Assembly (NCBI RefSeq): GCF_040958095.1
Contig: NC_091193.1
Span: 33,726,614 to 33,790,613, forward strand
Reading direction: 5' to 3'
Source of the DNA: Procambarus clarkii
Taxonomy: Eukaryota > Arthropoda > Malacostraca > Decapoda > Cambaridae
DNA length: 64,000 nt
In this document: positions 62,351 to 64,000 of the stretch, piece after piece
How positions within the stretch are numbered: position 1 is the stretch's first letter
How the letters are laid out: each line of letters opens with the position of its first letter
Translations under genes and position numbers: made by a program
The notes under the pieces: model-generated
Database searches by the model: none
Seen by the model: the letters and a program-made list of their open reading frames with translations, nothing else
What the model was told of the DNA's origin: nothing

Positions 62351-64000
62351 TGCGACTTTTTTATACCCAACATATGCCAAGTACTGAAAGTGGTGTTTGG
62401 TCACATTTGTCCCAAACCTCCTGCAGTTTTCAAAATATCCCAAATATCCCAATATCGAGGCCTGAGCCATATTTTGGAGCCAAATTCTGGCTCACTGCAC
62501 GTATTCGCAGTTTGATATTACGACTTTTTATACCCAACATATGCCAAGTCCTGAAAGCGGCAGTGAGTCACATTTCGCACAAACTCCCCTGCAGTTTTCG
62601 AAATATAACAAATATCCCATTTTCGAGGACAGAGCCATATTTTGGAGCCAAATTCTGGCTCTCTGCACGTATTCGCAGTTTGAAGTTGCGACTTTTTTAT
62701 ACCCAACATATGCCAAGTACTGAAAGAGGCATTTGGTCACATTTGTCCCAAACCTCCCTGCAGTTTTCAAAATATTCCAAATATCCCAATTTCGAGGCCT
62801 GAGCCATATTTTGGAGCCAAATTCTGGCTCTCTGCACGTATTCGCAGTTTGATATTACGACTTTTTATACCCAACATATGCCAAGTACTGAAAGCGGCAG
62901 TGAGTCACATTTTGCACAAACCTTCCTGCAGTTTTCAAAATATCCCAAACATCCCAATATCGAGTCCTGAGCCATATTTTGGAGCCAAATTCAGGCTCTC
63001 TGCACGTATTCGCAGTTTGATATTACGACTTTTTATACCCAACATATGCAAAGTCGTGAAAGCGGCAGTGAGTCACATTTTGCACAAACTCCCCTGCAGT
63101 TTTCAAAATATCCCAAATATCCCAATTTCGAGGCCTGAGCTATATTTTGGAGCCAAAATCTGGATCTCTGCACGTATTCGCAGTTTTATATTGCGACTTT
63201 TTTATACCCAACATAAGCCAAGTACTGAAAGCGGCGTTTGGTCACATTTGTCCCAATCCCCCATGCAGTTTTCAAAATATCCCAAACATCCCAATATCGA
63301 GGCCTGAGCCATATTTTGGATCCAAATTCTTGCTCTATGCACTTATTCGCAGGTTGAAATTACGACTTATTATACCCAACATATGCCAAGTACTGACAGC
63401 GGCAATGAGTCACATTTTGCACAAACTCCCTGCAATTTTCAAAATATCCCAAACATCCCAATTTCGAGGCCTGAGCCATATTTTGGAGCCAAATTCAGGC
63501 TTTCTGCACGTATTCGCAGTTTGAAATTACGACTTTTTATACCCAACATATGCCAAGTACTGAATGCGGCGTTTGGTCACATTTGTCCCAAACCTCCTTC
63601 CAGTTTTCAAAATATCCCAAATATCTTAATTTCTAGGCTTGAGCCATATTTTGGAGCCAAATTCTGGATCTCTGCACGTATTCGCAGTTCGAAATTGCTA
63701 CTTTTTTATACCCAACATATGCCAAGTACTGAAAGCGGCGTTTGGTCACATTTGTCCCAAACCTTCCTGCAGTTTTCAGAATATCCCAAATATCCCAATT
63801 TCTAGGCCTGAGCCATATTTTGGAACCAAATTCTGCCTCTATGCACATATTCGCAGTTTGATATTACGACTTTTTATACCCAACATATGCCAAGTACTGG
63901 ACGCAGCAGTGAGTCACATTTTGCACAAACTCCCCGGCAGTTTTCAAAATATCCCAAATATCCCAATTTCGAGGCTTGAGCCATATTTTGGAGCCAAATA
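62351..64000 (+). repeat. Right-edge duplication, copy 2 (continues beyond the window)
   Basis: Partner of 60000-61481 with one extra monomer. The match is still running when the window ends in a ttggagccaaata box, so the true length is unknown. The cut falls inside a monomer, so the array continues to the right. Confidence 0.87.

Larger units (their letters stand above)
1..64000 (+). repeat. Tandem satellite DNA array, about 168-bp monomer, about 380 copies
   Basis: The same unit recurs without a break from first to last base, always in the same orientation. Successive ttggagcc boxes lie 166-169 bp apart (for example 36173, 36341, 36509, 36677, 36845, 37014, 37182). Conserved landmarks per monomer are the inverted repeat GAGCCA-AATTC-TGGCTC, tgcacgtattcgcag, a T5/T6 tract followed by ata, acccaacatatgcc, agtactgaaagcgg, an A- or B-form cassette, ctgcagttttcaaaatatc, a doubled atatcccaa, and aggcctgagcc. 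A hand-built consensus is exactly 168 bp with 72 G+C (44 C, 28 G on this strand). The length is close to the DNA held by one nucleosome plus linker, as in many centromeric satellites. I infer a heterochromatic eukaryotic satellite. The family is not one I recognise. Confidence 0.98.

Noticed and set aside
1..64000. CRISPR array
   Set aside because: Repeats are regular, but the whole 168-bp period is conserved, with no unique spacers between short repeats.
1..64000. CENP-B box
   Set aside because: The TTCG boxes present (attcgcagtttg and tttcgaggcctg) do not continue into the required A..CGGG core on either strand of the consensus. Rare variants were not all checked.
1..64000. Hairpin GAGCCA/TGGCTC as a transcription terminator
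   Set aside because: The stem is short, not followed by a T-run, and repeats in every monomer. A bacterial-type terminator makes no sense in a satellite array.
1..64000. Promoter-like tttttata boxes
   Set aside because: They are part of every monomer. Satellites can be transcribed, but nothing here singles out a real start site.
1..64000. tRNA, 5S rRNA or polymerase III box similarity
   Set aside because: No cloverleaf and no A-box/B-box pair with correct spacing was seen in the consensus.
1..64000. Telomeric repeats or inverted array segments
   Set aside because: No short G-rich telomere-type repeat was seen, and all monomers I read have the same orientation.

Overview
The whole 64 kb window is one uninterrupted tandem satellite DNA array. 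A unit of about 168 bp (usually 166-169 bp) repeats head to tail in a single orientation from the first base to the last, roughly 380 times, and both window edges cut through monomers. I find no supportable protein-coding gene, tRNA, rRNA, transposon, CRISPR array or unique-sequence island. This is eukaryotic heterochromatin-type sequence, probably centromeric, pericentromeric or another large heterochromatic block. I do not recognise the satellite family and cannot name the species. A consensus assembled by eye is about 43% GC with 5-6 CpGs per monomer, not strongly CpG-depleted. Many monomer variants nevertheless look like CpG-to-TpG/CpA changes.

The monomer is counted here from the ttggagcc box. 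Its landmarks are a 17-bp inverted repeat (GAGCCA / TGGCTC) at 4-20, a T-tract plus TATA at 52-59, catatg at 66-71, a two-state cassette at about 88-117, ctgcag at 116-121, two copies of a 9-bp direct repeat (atatcccaa) at about 130-147, and aggcct at 153-158. The cassette exists as form A (cagtgagtcac...) or form B (cgtttggtcac...). The two forms differ by nine substitutions in about 30 bp without indels. A and B monomers are intermixed, not strictly alternating.

Layout: 1-4.7 kb is diverged monomers. 4.68-7.5 kb and 11.07-14.2 kb are an older duplication in which monomers have since been gained. 7.44-10.9 kb is a local higher-order pattern X-Y-Y-X-Y' (Y is 6 monomers, 1,007 bp). 15.94-19.28 kb is a recent tandem duplication with 1,656-bp spacing. 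19.3-36.1 kb is mostly diverged, with older duplications and one aberrant 117-bp monomer at 23.3 kb. 36.15-51.79 kb is a very recent, almost identical tandem duplication of about 7.5 kb at 8,115-bp spacing. That block has smaller nested duplications and an out-of-register recombination junction. 51.8-59.6 kb is a mosaic of recently copied blocks (2,182- and 3,850-bp spacings). 60.0-64.0 kb is a further duplication that runs off the right edge.

No genes act together here. The biology is of satellite evolution: almost every duplication spacing is a whole number of monomers, as expected from unequal exchange or break-induced replication between aligned monomers. The exceptions (a 55-bp register slip, 9- and 13-bp deletions between short direct repeats, and a short non-satellite segment) are the most informative places. 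Long reading frames (up to 359 codons) exist only because 168 is 3 x 56 and the consensus has a stop-free frame. I treat them as non-coding. Distances and boundaries were read by eye and may be off by a few to a few tens of bases.
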